This document shows, one piece after another, positions 12,414 through 24,511 of a stretch of 64,000 nt of DNA. The stretch spans positions 10,466,671-10,530,670 of the forward strand of contig CM070620.1 in NCBI GenBank assembly GCA_036346255.1, given 5' to 3'. Made by a program: the position numbers and the translations under genes. Each line of letters begins with the position of its first letter. The first letter of the stretch is position 1. Source of the DNA: Ampelocalamus luodianensis (Eukaryota; Streptophyta; Magnoliopsida; Poales; Poaceae). The notes under the pieces were generated by a model. The model saw only the letters and a list, made by a program, of their open reading frames with translations. It did no database searches and was not told where the DNA came from.

Positions 12414-14783
12414 AAGCAGGCTATAGAAGACACCCCATCGCAGACGGGTTAATTTGAATCCGTCGTGTTTGGAATCTGATGGCGCAAAGATTTGCTTTGC
12501 CGGCCTATCACGGAGCAGCGGTTTATATACGTAACGTCAGCGAAATATCACTGCACGATTCTATTTATGAGGCAAATGCGTGATAATCCCCCATAAAACA
12601 GACGGTTTATAAATAGAGCCGCCTGTGATATTTCTCAGACGGTTCTTGACATAAACCGTCTGTGATAATCCCCCATATCACAGACGGTTGATTAATAGAG
12701 CCGTGCAGCGATATGTCACGACGATTCTATTTATGAACCGTCGTGATAATCCCCATAAAGCGAGCGGTTTATAAATAGAGCGCTTTGTGATATTTCCTCG
12801 AGACGGTTCTTGCGACAAACCGTGCGCGATAATCCCATATCACGGGCGGTTGATTAATAGAGTCGTCAGGACATATCTAGATATATACGCTATCATGACA
12901 GGTTCATATTTTGAACCGTGCTGTGATATCTCTCGCTATAAATACCTTGAGTACCCGCCATTCCCATTTGAGCCGCTCGGATAAAAACCCAGCTGCGCGC
13001 CCGGAGAGAGAGAGAGGAGGAGAAGGAGAGGAGAAAGGGAGGGAGAAGGAGAGGATAAAGGAGAGAGACGAAGAATCGGAATAGATCGATTTGGTATTTT
13101 AGTCGTGAGCTCAGAGGGTAACATTCTTTATAACCCAATTGAGATATGGTAGAATATGCTAAGCATTGCGTGTATAAGAGTCGAAGTGGGAGTAAACTTT
13201 TGTATCCGATGTAAGGGAATAGAATAATATTTTTCATTTGGTAGTTGGAATAATATTAAAGTTACTGTGAGGAAGGAAATGGAGAGAGAGCGGTTGAGAG
13301 AGATTTTATTAATCTAATTTGACACTATATATTTTGTTACATGTAGCGTAGATGGACCAAACTGGATTTATGGTGTGAACCGTGTGAGTCAAGAGTACAT
13401 TAATGGCGTGGTTGCTTTTAGAAGAGCCGCGGCGGGATATGTTGAAAAGAGGATAAAATATATGTAACATCCATGCATTGATTGCGATAATCGAAGATGT
13501 TTACCAACGTGCGATAGAAGCACACTTGATTCGAAGGGTTTCAAAAAGGGTATACATGTTGGACCGATCCACGGTGAAGAGCGCAGGAAGTTAGTAATAA
13601 CGACATCGGCGAAGTCAACGATATGCGCGGATGTCAACGATATGCCGGATGTGGCTAATGCTTTTGATGAGGATAGGTCACACGATGACAATCTGGATCG
13701 GATGCTGCGATGCGAGAAGAGAACTACAGTGAGAGAGAGTTTTGTAAATTCGGCGCTTAATGGAGGACTCGGTGAGACCTTTGTTCACAAGTTATAGCCG
13801 GAATATACAAGGTTGTCAACCGTGATTGAGCCGCTTAAATTAAAAGCAAGCAATGGTTGGTGCGATAAGAGTTTCACGGCGTTGTTAGGTCTCCTAGCGG
13901 ACATTCTTCCGGAGAAGCGTGTTGCCCAACACCACCTACCAAGCAAAGAATGTTCTTTGTCCATTGGGAATGGAAGTAGAAAGAATACATGCATGTCCGA
14001 ACGATTGTATCCTCTATAAAAGTATGCGAGACATGCATGTATGTCCGTGTGCAAAAGCATCCCGATACAAGCGTCAGAATCTTGCTAGGTTGAAGCAAGG
14101 ACCTCCTGCTAAGATGTTGTGGTATCTCATGCATGATCCAACGTTTAGAAGCGTTTATTGCGAACTCAAAAGAGGCAAGATTAGTGCGTTGGCACTCAGA
14201 GGACCGTAAGAAAGATGGAAAGCTAAGACACCTGCGATTACGCTCGGTGGAGAAACTCGATCGGAGGTTCGAAGAGTTCGGTCTGAGAACCAAGGAACAT
14301 AAGGTTAGGGTTGAGTGCGGATGGAATAAATCCTTTGGTAACATGAGCGATCGACATAGCTTTGGCCGTGAATCTATGCATGTACAACCTTCCTCCTTGA
14401 GGCGTGTATGAAGCGGAAGTACATTTTGATGTCACTACTTATCCAAGGCAGAAACAACACAGGAATGATATTGATGTGTACCTAGCACCATTCTTGGAAG
14501 ATCTTGTGACCTTTGTGGAGCGAGGGGTGCATGTGTATGGGATGCGTACAAGCGAGAGAACTTCACTTTACGCCATGTTGTTCTCGCACCATCAATGATT
14601 TTCCCACCCGGGTAACCCGTCGGACTGCCAGTACAAAAGGAGTCAAAGCTTGATCGACCTTTTAGATGCTACTGAGAGATATGGCTAAACAACTCCGCAA
14701 AAAGCGTGTATCGCTGCCGGAGTTGAGAATGTAGTGGATTTAGGAAGAATACAATCAATTTGATTTAGTTGCCTCCTCGGAGA
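12414..14783 (+). mobile_element. truncated CACTA element with 5' terminus
   Basis: Begins with CACTACTACAAAGCAGG, a typical CACTA terminal inverted repeat. It is followed to about 12920 by subterminal motifs (ACAGACGGTT, AACCGTCTGTGAT), many of them altered. A CTATAAATACC box sits near 12940, then a GA-rich leader and transposase remnants to 14783. No 3' terminus is found, so the right part is missing. It lies inside the MULE, so either the MULE captured it or it inserted and then lost its end. Confidence 0.7.
13352..14783 (+). pseudogene. CACTA transposase remnant with internal deletion
   Basis: Homologous to the transposase at 3014-6190. It starts MDQTGFMV-like at 13352 (GTGTGAACCGTGTGAGTCAA shared context), has the WTIHGEE-like stretch near 13560, and a Transposase_21-like core over 13800-14690. 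At about 14705 it jumps to sequence matching the far C-terminus of the first element (GAGTTGAGAATGTAGTGGA; first element near 6049). Roughly 1.7 kb, including the DUF4218 and DUF4216 parts, is missing. Many frameshifts are also present. It cannot encode a transposase. Confidence 0.75.
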
Positions 14784-15317
14784 TGGCAGAGCGGCGGTGC
14801 CATGGGAAGCGCGGCGACCTCGAATCGAGGGCTAAAGCTCAAATATGAGTGTGTCACGAGCAGCTACGGGATGAGGGAAACTCACCCTGAGCCTCGTTGG
14901 CATCGTGCTTGTTTGCCACCCTCGTCCCTAAGTCTGGCGGACCGCTATTGCCGCCCACGACCACCTCTGGTAATCTACCCAAATCCCCTCTCCTGGTCCT
15001 TCGTTTCCTCAAATTGGTCACATGATCGCCTTGCTGACTTTGTTGAGGTTCCTGCAATATTGTTCTTCACCGCCAAGACTTGTTGAAGCGTCGCGGCATT
15101 AAGCGCATCGCCTCCTCCTTCCCTACCTTCATTGATCCGTCGCCTCCAACGTCTTCTTGCCAAGCCATCCACGTCATGAGGTATTCCTCCTCGTTCTAAA
15201 TCTATTCCCCACCTCCTTCAACCTCTCCATCCACCATAGGCCACCGCCGTAAGCTCCACTATCTCGCCATGGTCACCACTGACGTCAACAGCATCCTTAG
15301 CACTTCCTCTGCCCTCC

Positions 15318-15545
15318 ACGACCACAAAAAATGAATCCTCATCCTCGGAAATGCGGCGCGCGCTACTACTTGCTCCGGAGCATCCGTGAGACCGACCTCC
15401 TCCCCGACAATGCCATAGCCGACCTCCGTGCAATCGCCCCCCACATGGCCACCACCGGGTATGGCCGTGAGTGCACCAGTGTACCCTTCCGTCCGCAAGC
15501 CGACCGCCGACGCCTCTCTCCGCCAGCTCGGTGTTCTCCCCTTCT
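15318..15545 (+). pseudogene. EXO70-like exocyst gene fragment captured in MULE
   Basis: Plus-strand translation gives DNAIADLRAIAPHMATTGYG, REC and then, after a frame change near 15480, VYPSVRKPTADASLRQLGV. This order resembles the EXO70 exocyst subunit (DLRAIAxRMxxxGYxREC followed by VYxSVRKxxxDxSLxxLGV). EXO70 proteins tether secretory vesicles at the plasma membrane, but this is only a short internal piece and is frameshifted. GC-rich DNA on both sides (14784-15317 and 15546-15930) also looks exon-derived, though I cannot name it. The match is from memory of the family. Confidence 0.5.
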
Positions 15546-16177
15546 ATCTCTTCTCTCCCTGTCTCATCTTCCTCTCAGCCCGAACTGCCGTCACCATCGA
15601 TTGCGCCACCGTCGGTGAGCTCTTGCAATCATCAACCCCACCATCATAATCCTAGTGTCTTGTTCTACCCCATGCTCTCTTCTTCTTTACCGAAGCTTCA
15701 CTGGAGCGCCGCCGCCGGTGACTGCCTCCACCTTGGCCACCTCCCGCGATAAAGCTACCCATCTGCTTCCCGAGGATGTGCTGATCCATTTTGGCCGTCG
15801 CCCATGCCATCCGCGCTGTCTTTCACCGGCGTCGCCTGCCTCCATAAGCGTTGCGGCCATCCCTTGTTTCCCCTTCGCTCTGTTCTCTTCTCTCTCTTTT
15901 CAAATCTCTCTGTCCAGTGGGACCCACTAGTCAAATTGCAAATAAACTGAGCGGTTTATTCCTTTTTAGCATGTTATTTCCCTCTGTCTCAAATGACACG
16001 GAGACCACTACTAGCGTGGACGCCCTCGTGGAACAAAACAGCTCTCAAATGTATGAAGAGATTGATTTTGCGCGGTATTGACACTTCGATGATGCGTTTC
16101 GGTATTGCAGTTCAGGGATAAAAATTAAACTAAAATAAAAATTAAGAGACCAAAAGGATACTTAATCCTTGTTATCC

Positions 16178-17466
16178 CTGTGAAACATTAGCCCATCCCA
16201 CAGCTGTGTAGGCATCCTACAAGCTGGCTGGCTCTCTCCACTAAAGCTAGCTCTGCGCCCCCTAGGCGGGGCTACTGCCGTAGCTGGGCTAATATAGGGA
16301 AGCATGCCCCCTCCCGCCCCGTCATGTGCACCAGCTGTCCTGCAAAGCCCAACCAATGCCAACTCCACGTCCGGATCGAGCAATAGATGCAAGCAGCCAC
16401 GGAGCTGGCTCTGAGATGCAGTCGCATGCATGCGGCAGGTATCATGGCGACCGAGGTGGCCGTGCGTGCCGGCCGGCCCCTACACCATTAACCAGTCCCC
16501 TTCGCGCGCGCTACTGTACTACTGTTCCCTCCGCCCTCAAGATTCCCGTTGATACCTTGCCTGCCAGGTGCGAGCACAAGCTGGTATAACCTTTTCTTCC
16601 TTTTCGATCAGTTGTGCCTTTCTTTCCTCCCCGATTTGCACGAAATATATCTGGGTGATGCGGCCAAGCGATGAAGCTGGGTTTCAGGCATGCATGCATG
16701 CATGCGCGCAGGGCCCATGCACGGCTGCTGCTTCTTTGCTCGCTAAAGGCTAAAGCTGACACCGGCGAGGTCTTGGTACGTAACGTAGTGTAAAATTCAA
16801 CTTGATCTGGGAGTTCTGGGTCTCGAGGGTTTCTTTAACCTGGTTCCGTAGTTCGGCGCTGCTGACGCATTGCTCTACGGAGTAAGAACTGTGTGGGCAA
16901 AGAAAAAAACGCAGCTTCGTGTTTTGCGAACGTATGTTTTCGAGAAGAAACAACGATTATTTAATGCGTGGCACGGCAACTTCGAAGCGGATGCTCGCGA
17001 GGGAGACTAGCTGGTGCGCGCGAGGAGCTTGCGCGTATGCGCAGGTCGTCGCCACTGCAACTTCGAAATCGATTCGGCCAAGAGTGGACGCGCGCGCGCC
17101 GCAGGCTCGCCGCTCGCAGTCGAACACAGCAACAAGCGAGGGGAGCCTGGCGTGCAGCCGGTTCAGAACGACGTCGCAGCGCAGCTGCTGGTACGTTGCT
17201 CGTGTTACATGGCCCCGTATTGTAAGAAAGCAGCGGAGTCAAGACAGTTAAAGAGTACACGACTACTTATTTTGGCACGTGGCTTGCCACTGTCGCAAGG
17301 ATATTATACTAACGTAGATTTATCTGTCACTCTGAAGAAAATCAAACGAACTGTTGTCAGAAGAACTCGGAGACTCGGGTTAACAGATACCCTTTGACCG
17401 ACTTGACAATTTAGTGCATTACTTTTGTGCAAGCTAGAGCATTAACTGTCCATATAGAGACTTGAG
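16178..17466. other. intergenic, GC-rich, no gene recognised
   Basis: Unique-looking DNA between the MULE and the duplicated GRF block. It contains a GCATGCATGCATGCATGC alternating run near 16690 and CG-alternating words near 17090. Overlapping Arg-rich frames at 16919-17397 on both strands reflect base composition. Nothing codes convincingly. Confidence 0.35.
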
Positions 17467-17548
17467 AGCAGGGTATCACTGGTCTGGCTAGTCTTTTCAC
17501 TCATTTATGAGCCAAACTAACATTTTGAGTACTCTGCATTTATGTTTG

Positions 17549-18739
17549 GCTGTCCCGATGCGTAGAACTCAGGCCCTTTTGAAAAGCGCAAATAAAAAAA
17601 GGAAATGGGCAAAAACACAGGAAACATACTGAAATACGGATTAATTTCTTATTTGTTTTGCCATTTACCAAATTTTTAGTTTACCTAAGCCCTTTACTAA
17701 ATTTCTAGTTTACCTTGAGGTACATTAGCATATAATGCAAGTCATCCTAGATCGTAACGCTTTCAGATAAATCTATTTGGTGAAGCGGTGACGAAAGAAC
17801 AAACAAGGTGCTATGCATGTGTACCTATCCCTCGTGGGAGCTAGGTTATTGGCACACTTTTTGCCACATGGTGTCACATATTCTTATTCCTATGTTTTCT
17901 TTCCTACATCACAAAGCAAGTTTTTCTGAAAAATCTTTTTTGCGATTTTCACTCCTCTCTTTTGTAACTGCTTTCCAGTGTTTTGCCATTTGTATGTTCT
18001 TCAAACATGACCCAGTTAATGGGAACCTAAAAAACCTAGTGGCAAGCAAATCGCATTGCGTCTGAACAAAACAAAAAACGAAAGTTGTAAGAAGAGTAAG
18101 GCCGGAAGCAAGTGGAGTAAAAACGGCAGGACGAAAAGCGATGCAAACGGCTACCCCGCACCCTCTCGTGGCCTTCAAAAGTCAGCCTTGGTAACCGCAA
18201 CACAGACACAGCCCAAATCCACAGTCTCCCTGGCGCGCTCTCTCTCTCTCTCTCTCTCTTCCCACGCTATAGTTGTCACTACGCGCTACAGTGTCTGCAT
18301 CCATATCCATCCCCCATAACAAGATTAAAAAATAACAAAACAAACAAAGCAGCATAGGAAACAGAAGAAAGCTGTACGTGAAGAGAGAGAGATACTACTA
18401 CTGCTCGTACCACTACGCTAGAGCGACAGGGGGAGATGCAGGTGTTTGTCATCTACTTGGGTCGGTGCCCCCCCGTCTCGTGTCGGGCTCGTCCACATCC
18501 TGAGAAGTTGAGCTCGCCTCCTCCTCGCGCGCAGACACGCGCAGACCGGGCTCAGCCGAGGCGGACAGCCACGCTGAGAGAGACAAAGCGGGCAATAAAG
18601 GCGGGGGCGCAAGCGAAGCAAAGCACATTAAGAGCACAGCCCGCGGGGAAGCTCATTAAAGAGAGCGAACGGCCGGGGGGAGCAGCGGCGCCTTGTGTGT
18701 TTGTGGGTAACAGAGAGAGCGCGAGCGAGAGAGAGAGAG
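17549..18739 (+). promoter_or_regulatory. GRF promoter and 5' leader
   Basis: Upstream region of GRF. It carries a CT microsatellite at 18239-18261 and a GA-rich stretch ending directly at the start codon (18725-18740). An upstream ATG at 18436 opens a long frame (MQVFVIYLGRCPPVSC start) that passes the GRF ATG out of frame. If transcription starts above 18436 this would act as an overlapping uORF. I see no convincing TATA box, so the transcription start is not placed. Confidence 0.4.
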
Positions 18740-21700
18740 ATGGCGATGCCGTATGCCTCTCTTTCCCCGGCAGCCGACCACCGCTCCTCCCCCAGCGCCG
18801 CCACCGTCTCCCTCCTCCCCTTCTGCTGCTCCCCGCTCTCCGCGTAAGCTTCCACCCATTGTGTATCCATTTCGTTCGGTTCTTGGCTCCGTTTGTGTTG
18901 TTTTGGTTCTTCCGAGCCGTGCTATCTTGCCCTGTATGTGACGTGGCGAGATGTGTGTGTGTGGGTACAGGGGTAATGGAGGTGGCGGGCTGGGGGAGGA
19001 GGGGCAGATGAACGGGAGGTGGGAGGCGAGGCCGGCGCCGTTCACGGCGGCGCAGTACGAAGAGCTGGAGCAGCAGGCGCTCATATACAAGTACCTGGTG
19101 GCCGGCGTGCCCGTCCCGCCGGATCTCGTGCTCCTCATCCGCCGCAGCCTCGACTCCCTCGCCGCCCGCTTCTACCACCACCCCGCCCGTACGTCTCACC
19201 TCCTCTTCTTTGGCGTCATCATTACCACATTGCTTTCGGATGCTTGTTTAGCGCCCTGGTTCTTTGTTTATTCCGATCAGGTGTACTTTGCCTCCATTTG
19301 TTAATTGGCTCTGGTCATTTGTTAATCCGGGATGCGCGATTCAATAAACGCGCGCGTGTGTTTCATGTTATCCCTGGATTTGGTACCGTAAAGTCTGTTT
19401 TTAATCCAAACTACTAAACTAGCGCTCTCTTCAAGATTTAGCACATGATTTGGGGGAGTGCTTGCCCTTCATTTTCTATTTGATTCGATACAGGACTTGC
19501 TCACTTCCAACAAAGAGGCTTGCTTATTACTTATTAGCGTGTCTGTGGCTTATTAGCCAATTTTTTACTTTCCTTTCGAGGATTAATAAATGGTTAGGTT
19601 GCAAGCAAGCCAATCCGCTGAGCGAGGCAGCTCCTCTCATGCTCACCACTTTTGTGCGATTGCTAAGAATAGGCAACTTTACCTTTCATCTGTATCGGAT
19701 GGACACCAAATACGAATCCATTTCCAAACTGCTGCTCCCAAATGCATACAAACAGATACCAACAAACGCATACATGCATAAATGGATAACGCCGTTGTTG
19801 AACTGCTCTGTGCGTTTCGTGCAGTTGGGTATGGGTCGTACTTTGGCAAGAAACTGGATCCAGAGCCGGGCCGGTGCCGGCGTACGGACGGCAAGAAGTG
19901 GCGGTGCTCCAAGGAGGCCGCCCCAGACTCCAAGTACTGCGAGCGCCACATGCACCGCGGCCGCAACCGTTCAAGAAAGCCTGTGGAAACGCAGCTCGTC
20001 CCCCAGTCCCAACCGCCCACCACGGCGGCCGCGTCCCCCGCGCCGCCCCTCTCCGTCGTTGCCTCCAACGGCAGCAACTTCCAGAACCATTCCCTTTACC
20101 CGGCCGTTGCCGGAAGCAATGGTAGTGTAGGCGGGGGCAGCAACATGTCCAGCTCGTTCGCCTCGGCGTTGGGATCTTCTCAGCTGCACATGGACAATGC
20201 TGCCACTTATGCAGCTGTTGGTGGTGGAACGGGCAAAGATCTCAGGTGACTGTTCAATTTCCTTTTCTCCAATGCCATATTGTTTCTTTAACAGTGTTAT
20301 GCTTCTAACTGATTGCTGTCAGATGGGTGCAGTGCAGAGATGCCCATTTATTTGTGATCGTTTAATTACTGTGTCCCATTTTGTTTGCATCAGTGGCAAT
20401 CAAACCAGTAGTGCATGCCCAGTACTTTGCTGCTGCCACGCGCAACATGCGTGAGCTATTACTGAAACTTTACTCTCTGCACTGCAACAAATTATGTGTT
20501 GTGTTTAGGCCTTTAGAGCGCTGCTTCTTTGCCCTGCCCATACTTTCTTGGATCAGTTTTTATCCCAGAAACCGGGGACAGTCTCTATGAGAGATTTCTG
20601 CTCAGGTGGAATTGCGGTGCAGGTTCTTACTTGGCTTTGGCGCAGGCTAAGTTAGAAACACGTACTGTCCATAAAGATGATACTACATATTTGTGTTCTG
20701 TGCTCGCAGTGCTAGTGCCTGCTTGCTGATCCTGGCCTCCCTTGGCATTTGCTCCACTTATTTATTCTTGTACAGAGCCAGTTGTTTCTGTTGACTCTTC
20801 TTCAGGGATGCAGACTACAATTTGGCTCCTGTAAACTACTTTCTCTCTAAGACCTCTTACTGGTCACCACTATCCCTGAACATCTGAAGTGGCCAGCAAT
20901 GATGCTGGAAGCCCCCTCTATTTTACCAATGATTCCTTTCTATCACTGCGAGTCCTTGATTTAGCTTCACTGAATCTCTTATTGTAACCTTACCTGTTCA
21001 TTCGCTTTGCCGAATGCATAATGCTGTAATGTTTGATTGTGTCGAATCTGTTTAGCTTCTCAATTAATTGGCCACTTCCTGTTTGTGATTGTTTCTTTTT
21101 TTTTTTATTGCTATCAACTGTCAACTGTTACTTATGTACTTGTGAGCTGTAGGGATGCCGTATGCATGGTTCTTTGATATTATTAATGACGAAAAAGTGT
21201 TCTAACTTCTCTTTTTTTTTTTACTGAAAATACATAGCGTTTCCTGTGTCATGATTTACTGGTATCTACAAATTGTACTATACGTGAATACTTTGGCCAT
21301 GATTCTTCATTCGCTTAAAATGCTGTCAATGTTTTTTTGTTCCCTGTGGGGTGATTGAATAACTAAATGAAAAGGGCATGGAAATGGCACTTTAATTTTA
21401 TTCTGAATTCTATGGTAGTGTTGAAGACACTTTTTAAATGTGCCTATTGGGTTCTATTGAGCACCTATATCTTCTTCCAACAGACATGTTGATTCATTCC
21501 ATTCTCAAAACCTTACATTTTTTAATACTAGCTCTGTACAACTGTACCTTATGTCGTGTTAAAAATTCTCCTGTCATTTCATCCTTATAAATGGGGCACT
21601 AGGCATTGTCATGAGAAAGTTTGCATTGTTCAGTAGAACATGTTGATCTGCAGACAGAGGAATATTAACTTACAAAAGGATTGCTAATACCTGATTCGTG

Positions 21701-22298
21701 TCCTCATATTCGTTGTACGTTTATGTGTATTCCCTAGTAAATTTGTGATGCTCACTGTGCGTTATGAAATTCAGGTATGCTGCTTATGGAATAAGATCTT
21801 TGGCGGATGAGCACAGTCAGCTCATTACAGAAGCTATCAATACATCTATTGAAAACCCATGGCGCCTGCTGCCATCTCAGAACTCTTCATTTCCCCTTTC
21901 GAGCTACCGTCAGCTTGGGGCACTGAGTGACCTGGGCCAGAACACTGTCAGCTCACTGCCGAAGGTCGAGCGTCAGCCACTTTCCTTCTTCGGGAGCGAC
22001 TTTGGCACCGTTGATTCTGTGAAGCAGGAGAACCAGACGCTGCGGCCCTTCTTCGATGAGTGGCCAAAGGCAAGGGACTCCTGGTCAGACCTGGCTGATG
22101 AGAATTCTAACCTTGCCTCATTCTCAGCCACCCAACTGTCAATTTCAATACCGATGGCGTCCTCTGACTTCTCCGTTGCCAGCTCCCGGTCGCCTAACGG
22201 TATGTTATTACCCCAAAGAAATGCGTGAATGTCAGTTACGTGCCCGCAGTCTGCTAAGATCACTGATGAAACGCCATCTGGTCTCTGCAGGTGACTGA
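18740..22298 (+). CDS. GRF4: growth-regulating factor (GRF3/GRF4 clade transcription factor)
   Basis: Plant-specific transcription factor that works with GIF co-activators to promote cell proliferation and organ size. Exons: 18740-18843, 18971-19188, 19825-20245, 21775-22199, 22291-22298, all with GT-AG introns and matching phases, giving 391 residues (rice GRF4 is remembered as about 394). The start [17 protein letters not shown] matches the rice protein. QLQ domain is at residues about 57-94 ([12 protein letters not shown]), for GIF binding. WRC domain is at about 119-162 with Cys125, Cys135, Cys146 and His149, the DNA-binding C3H set, plus basic nuclear signals. The C-terminus has TQLSISIP. 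The tiny last exon adds only Gly-Asp-stop, as in rice GRF4. Position 90 of the QLQ region is Leu where Pro is usual. Regulation by miR396 is shown by the site in exon 3. The GRF3 paralogue is the main alternative name. Confidence 0.9.
19967..19987 (+). promoter_or_regulatory. miR396 target site in GRF exon 3
   Basis: CCGTTCAAGAAAGCCTGTGG, plus a final A, encodes the Arg-Ser-Arg-Lys-Pro-Val part of the WRC domain. It pairs with the monocot form of miR396 (remembered as UCCACAGGCUUUCUUGAACUG) along its length except at the target's second base. Transcript cleavage here is the known control of GRF4 in rice. Confidence 0.88.
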
Positions 22299-23768
22299 AT
22301 GTTGTATGGATTATTCTGCTGCCTGTGTGCCAAAGTACTGGTTTGGTTGCTGGTGTGTTCTGAGTTCTTCTGGCCTCGCCTCCGTGCCAGCAAAACACTT
22401 TATGCTTCTGTAATTTATCAGTCTCTGCCGTGGCAGATGTATCAAACCGATCGACCCCATAGTCAGCCTCCTCTGGACGGAGGGGCATGACACCGTTTTC
22501 CTTGACGCTCAAATCTTATGTGCGCTATTAATCAAATTGCATCTTGCATGTTGAAGCCCCTGCCTGCAATACAATTCTTCTCAGAACCAGTCAGCAACAG
22601 TGCACCAACCAACGTGGCGCTAGTCCTCCATGAAAACTCTCATCAAGCCATTATCCTACTAACACTAACAGGTTCCTTTTTGCAAGTGGAGGCTTGCTTG
22701 CGGTTGCAGGTAGATAATTCCTCCTCCCCGGAATGAGCCAACTAGCAGTACACAAACGAGATGCCCCTTGGCTCCTTTTTGCCAAACATGATCGAGCAGC
22801 AGGATCCGCTGCTTTGTCACCTGGAGCCCGTGACAAGTAACGTTCGTTACCCCAGTTCCCCACGCCATCCTTTTAACAAACAAGCTAGGCAGGCGCCTTT
22901 AAATTTGCCCTGCCAGCATGTTATGGGCTCCACCTCCTCCGACCCTCGCCTCCCTTCATGATTGCCTTGCGAGTGTTGAGACGACGGACGGGGACATGAT
23001 ACACGCTGGTGGATGGAAAGAGAAGAAAGCTTGGGAGTTTAGGAAAGGGAACAATAATAACAGTAGCTGCAGTACCACCGGCTACCGCTTGGGCTGGATC
23101 TGCACAGGGCTTCCAAAGTTGGTGGACGGACGGACAGCCTGTGCATGGTCCAGGCACGGCACCGGCCAGTGTCTTTCCCGGCTCGTGCTGCCGCGCGCGG
23201 CCGCTTGTGCGGTCCTGCACGAGCTAAGCGTTGCCGGACGCGCGCGGGGTGGGCGACGCCGACGCGTCCTGCTGGGTTTTTTTTTATTATTATTTTTGGG
23301 TGCTTGGCGCGGGGAAGCGCGTGCGCGCGCGCGTACTTGGTGGAGATCGGCAAAGGCTTGCTCGGTACGGTTTGGTGGCTTTCGGACGTGCCGCGCGGCC
23401 GGCCGCTTTGCACGTCCGGAGCAATGCGTATGCGGCATGTGGGCGTTGGCGGTGCATGCATGTGACTACTACAGCCGTTTGTGGCGAAAGGACGTGGCCG
23501 GCTGGCCGTTTAAGTAAAGGAGTATCTATTTATAAGTTATCTGAAAATTTTTTAAGTATAAATTATCTCTTTCATTTATTGGATCAATGTTCAATCATAT
23601 GACACATCAATCTATACACAAATTTAATGATCACAACAAGTGACTTAAACTTTAAAAAATTCAGACAACTTAAAACTAGCAAAACCATTAAGTAAAAGGG
23701 CCTGGGGAGTTGTCTGGCCGGCTGGCTCGGTGGTTTCGCATCTTCCGGTAAAATTAATCGATCAGGCG
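22299..23768 (+). other. GRF 3' UTR and flank
   Basis: 22299 to about 22750 is likely 3' untranslated region. From about 22960 to 23520 the DNA is GC-rich, with open frames on both strands (Arg/Ala-rich, no motif), a TTTTTTATTATTATTTTTGG run near 23280 and GCGCGTGCGCGCGCGCG near 23320. No poly(A) signal or further gene is recognised. Confidence 0.4.
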
Positions 23769-23778
23769 TTATGAGGCG

Positions 23779-24129
23779 AACTTTATTATTATTATTAATT
23801 AACCTTTTTTAATTTATTTTTATTGTTAACCCATCACAAACTTTATTTCTAATTTTTATCTTTTTGGTCACGTCACTACAAAACAACATTGTCACGTCAT
23901 AAGATAAGTCCGCTAAATAGCACTTTTTATGACACCACTAGTGGTGGCGTGACTAAACCACACTGTCACGCCGCTAGTGGTGGCGTGATAAAAGCTTGAC
24001 AAGATACGGGTTGGCGTGAGTGTTGTTTTGTCACGTCATTGGTGTTGGCTTGAGTCAAAATTAGAAATAAAGTTTGCGGGGTTAACAAAAAAAAATAAAT
24101 TAATAAATGGTTAATTAATAAAAAAAATC
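23779..24129. mobile_element. MITE with ~80-bp terminal inverted repeats, copy 1
   Basis: The two arms are inverted copies (for example CAAACTTTATTTCTAATTTT left, AATTAGAAATAAAGTTTGC right). The element is flanked by an exact direct repeat TTATGAGGCG (23769-23778 and 24130-24139). A 9-10-bp duplication with long AT-rich arms suggests a Mutator-type MITE. The centre has its own palindrome around CACTAGTGGTGGCGTGA. The same insertion with the same flanks is in copy 2, so it predates the duplication. Confidence 0.8.
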
Positions 24130-24511
24130 TTATGAGGCGGCTGTGCTGAGAGTATTTTTGTTGCGCTGCAGTTGTTGGTTGGGAACCTGGTCTTTGGTTT
24201 ACGGGCAGGGATCGGATATTTGGTCGTGAGTTAGGTTCTTGTCTGCATTTTTGGGTGCCGATGACTAGAAAGCACGGTCCCCAAATCGATCGTGCATTCG
24301 TGTTATCTAAAATGTTTCCCCGTGTTTTAGCCTTTTTCTCACGCAAGAAGTTGGATCTGGTTGGACCTTGACTCTAAAATCAGGTTTGTCTTTAGGAGGT
24401 AAGGAAACGGGAAATGAAATGATATATACTAGGAAGTGTCGTTGATATCTTCAGATTTTCTTCATGTACATCCTTTTTCTCTTTTCTTCATGTAATTTTT
24501 CTCAAACTCTA

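Larger units (their letters stand above)
12087..16168. mobile_element. Mutator-like element (Pack-MULE type) with nested CACTA
   Basis: The two ends are inverted copies of one another over about 80 bp, starting GGATTAAGTAT at the left and ending ATACTTAATCC-like at the right, with matching TAGTTTAATTT internal words. The element is flanked by TTATTATCC (12078-12086) and TTGTTATCC (16169-16177), a 9-bp target duplication with one mismatch, the size typical of Mutator-like elements. No MULE transposase is seen. The interior holds a truncated CACTA (12414-14783) and GC-rich plant gene fragments including an EXO70-like piece, so it is non-autonomous and of Pack-MULE type. Confidence 0.7.

Noticed and set aside
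18552..19199. Long minus-strand open frame opposite GRF exons 1-2
   Set aside because: It mirrors GC-rich exon DNA with a favourable frame. The plus-strand exons have conserved domains and splice sites, so this is a shadow.
22200..22228. GRF ending by read-through at 22228 (LLPQRNA-stop)
   Set aside because: A good GT donor at 22200 and acceptor at 22290 give a Gly-Asp-stop end matching the remembered rice GRF4 terminus, so the spliced end is preferred. Read-through remains a possible isoform.
22918..23517. 199-codon frame after GRF, also present at 33708-34307
   Set aside because: Conservation between copies only reflects the recent duplication. Composition is low-complexity Arg/Gly/Ala and overlapping frames are open on both strands.
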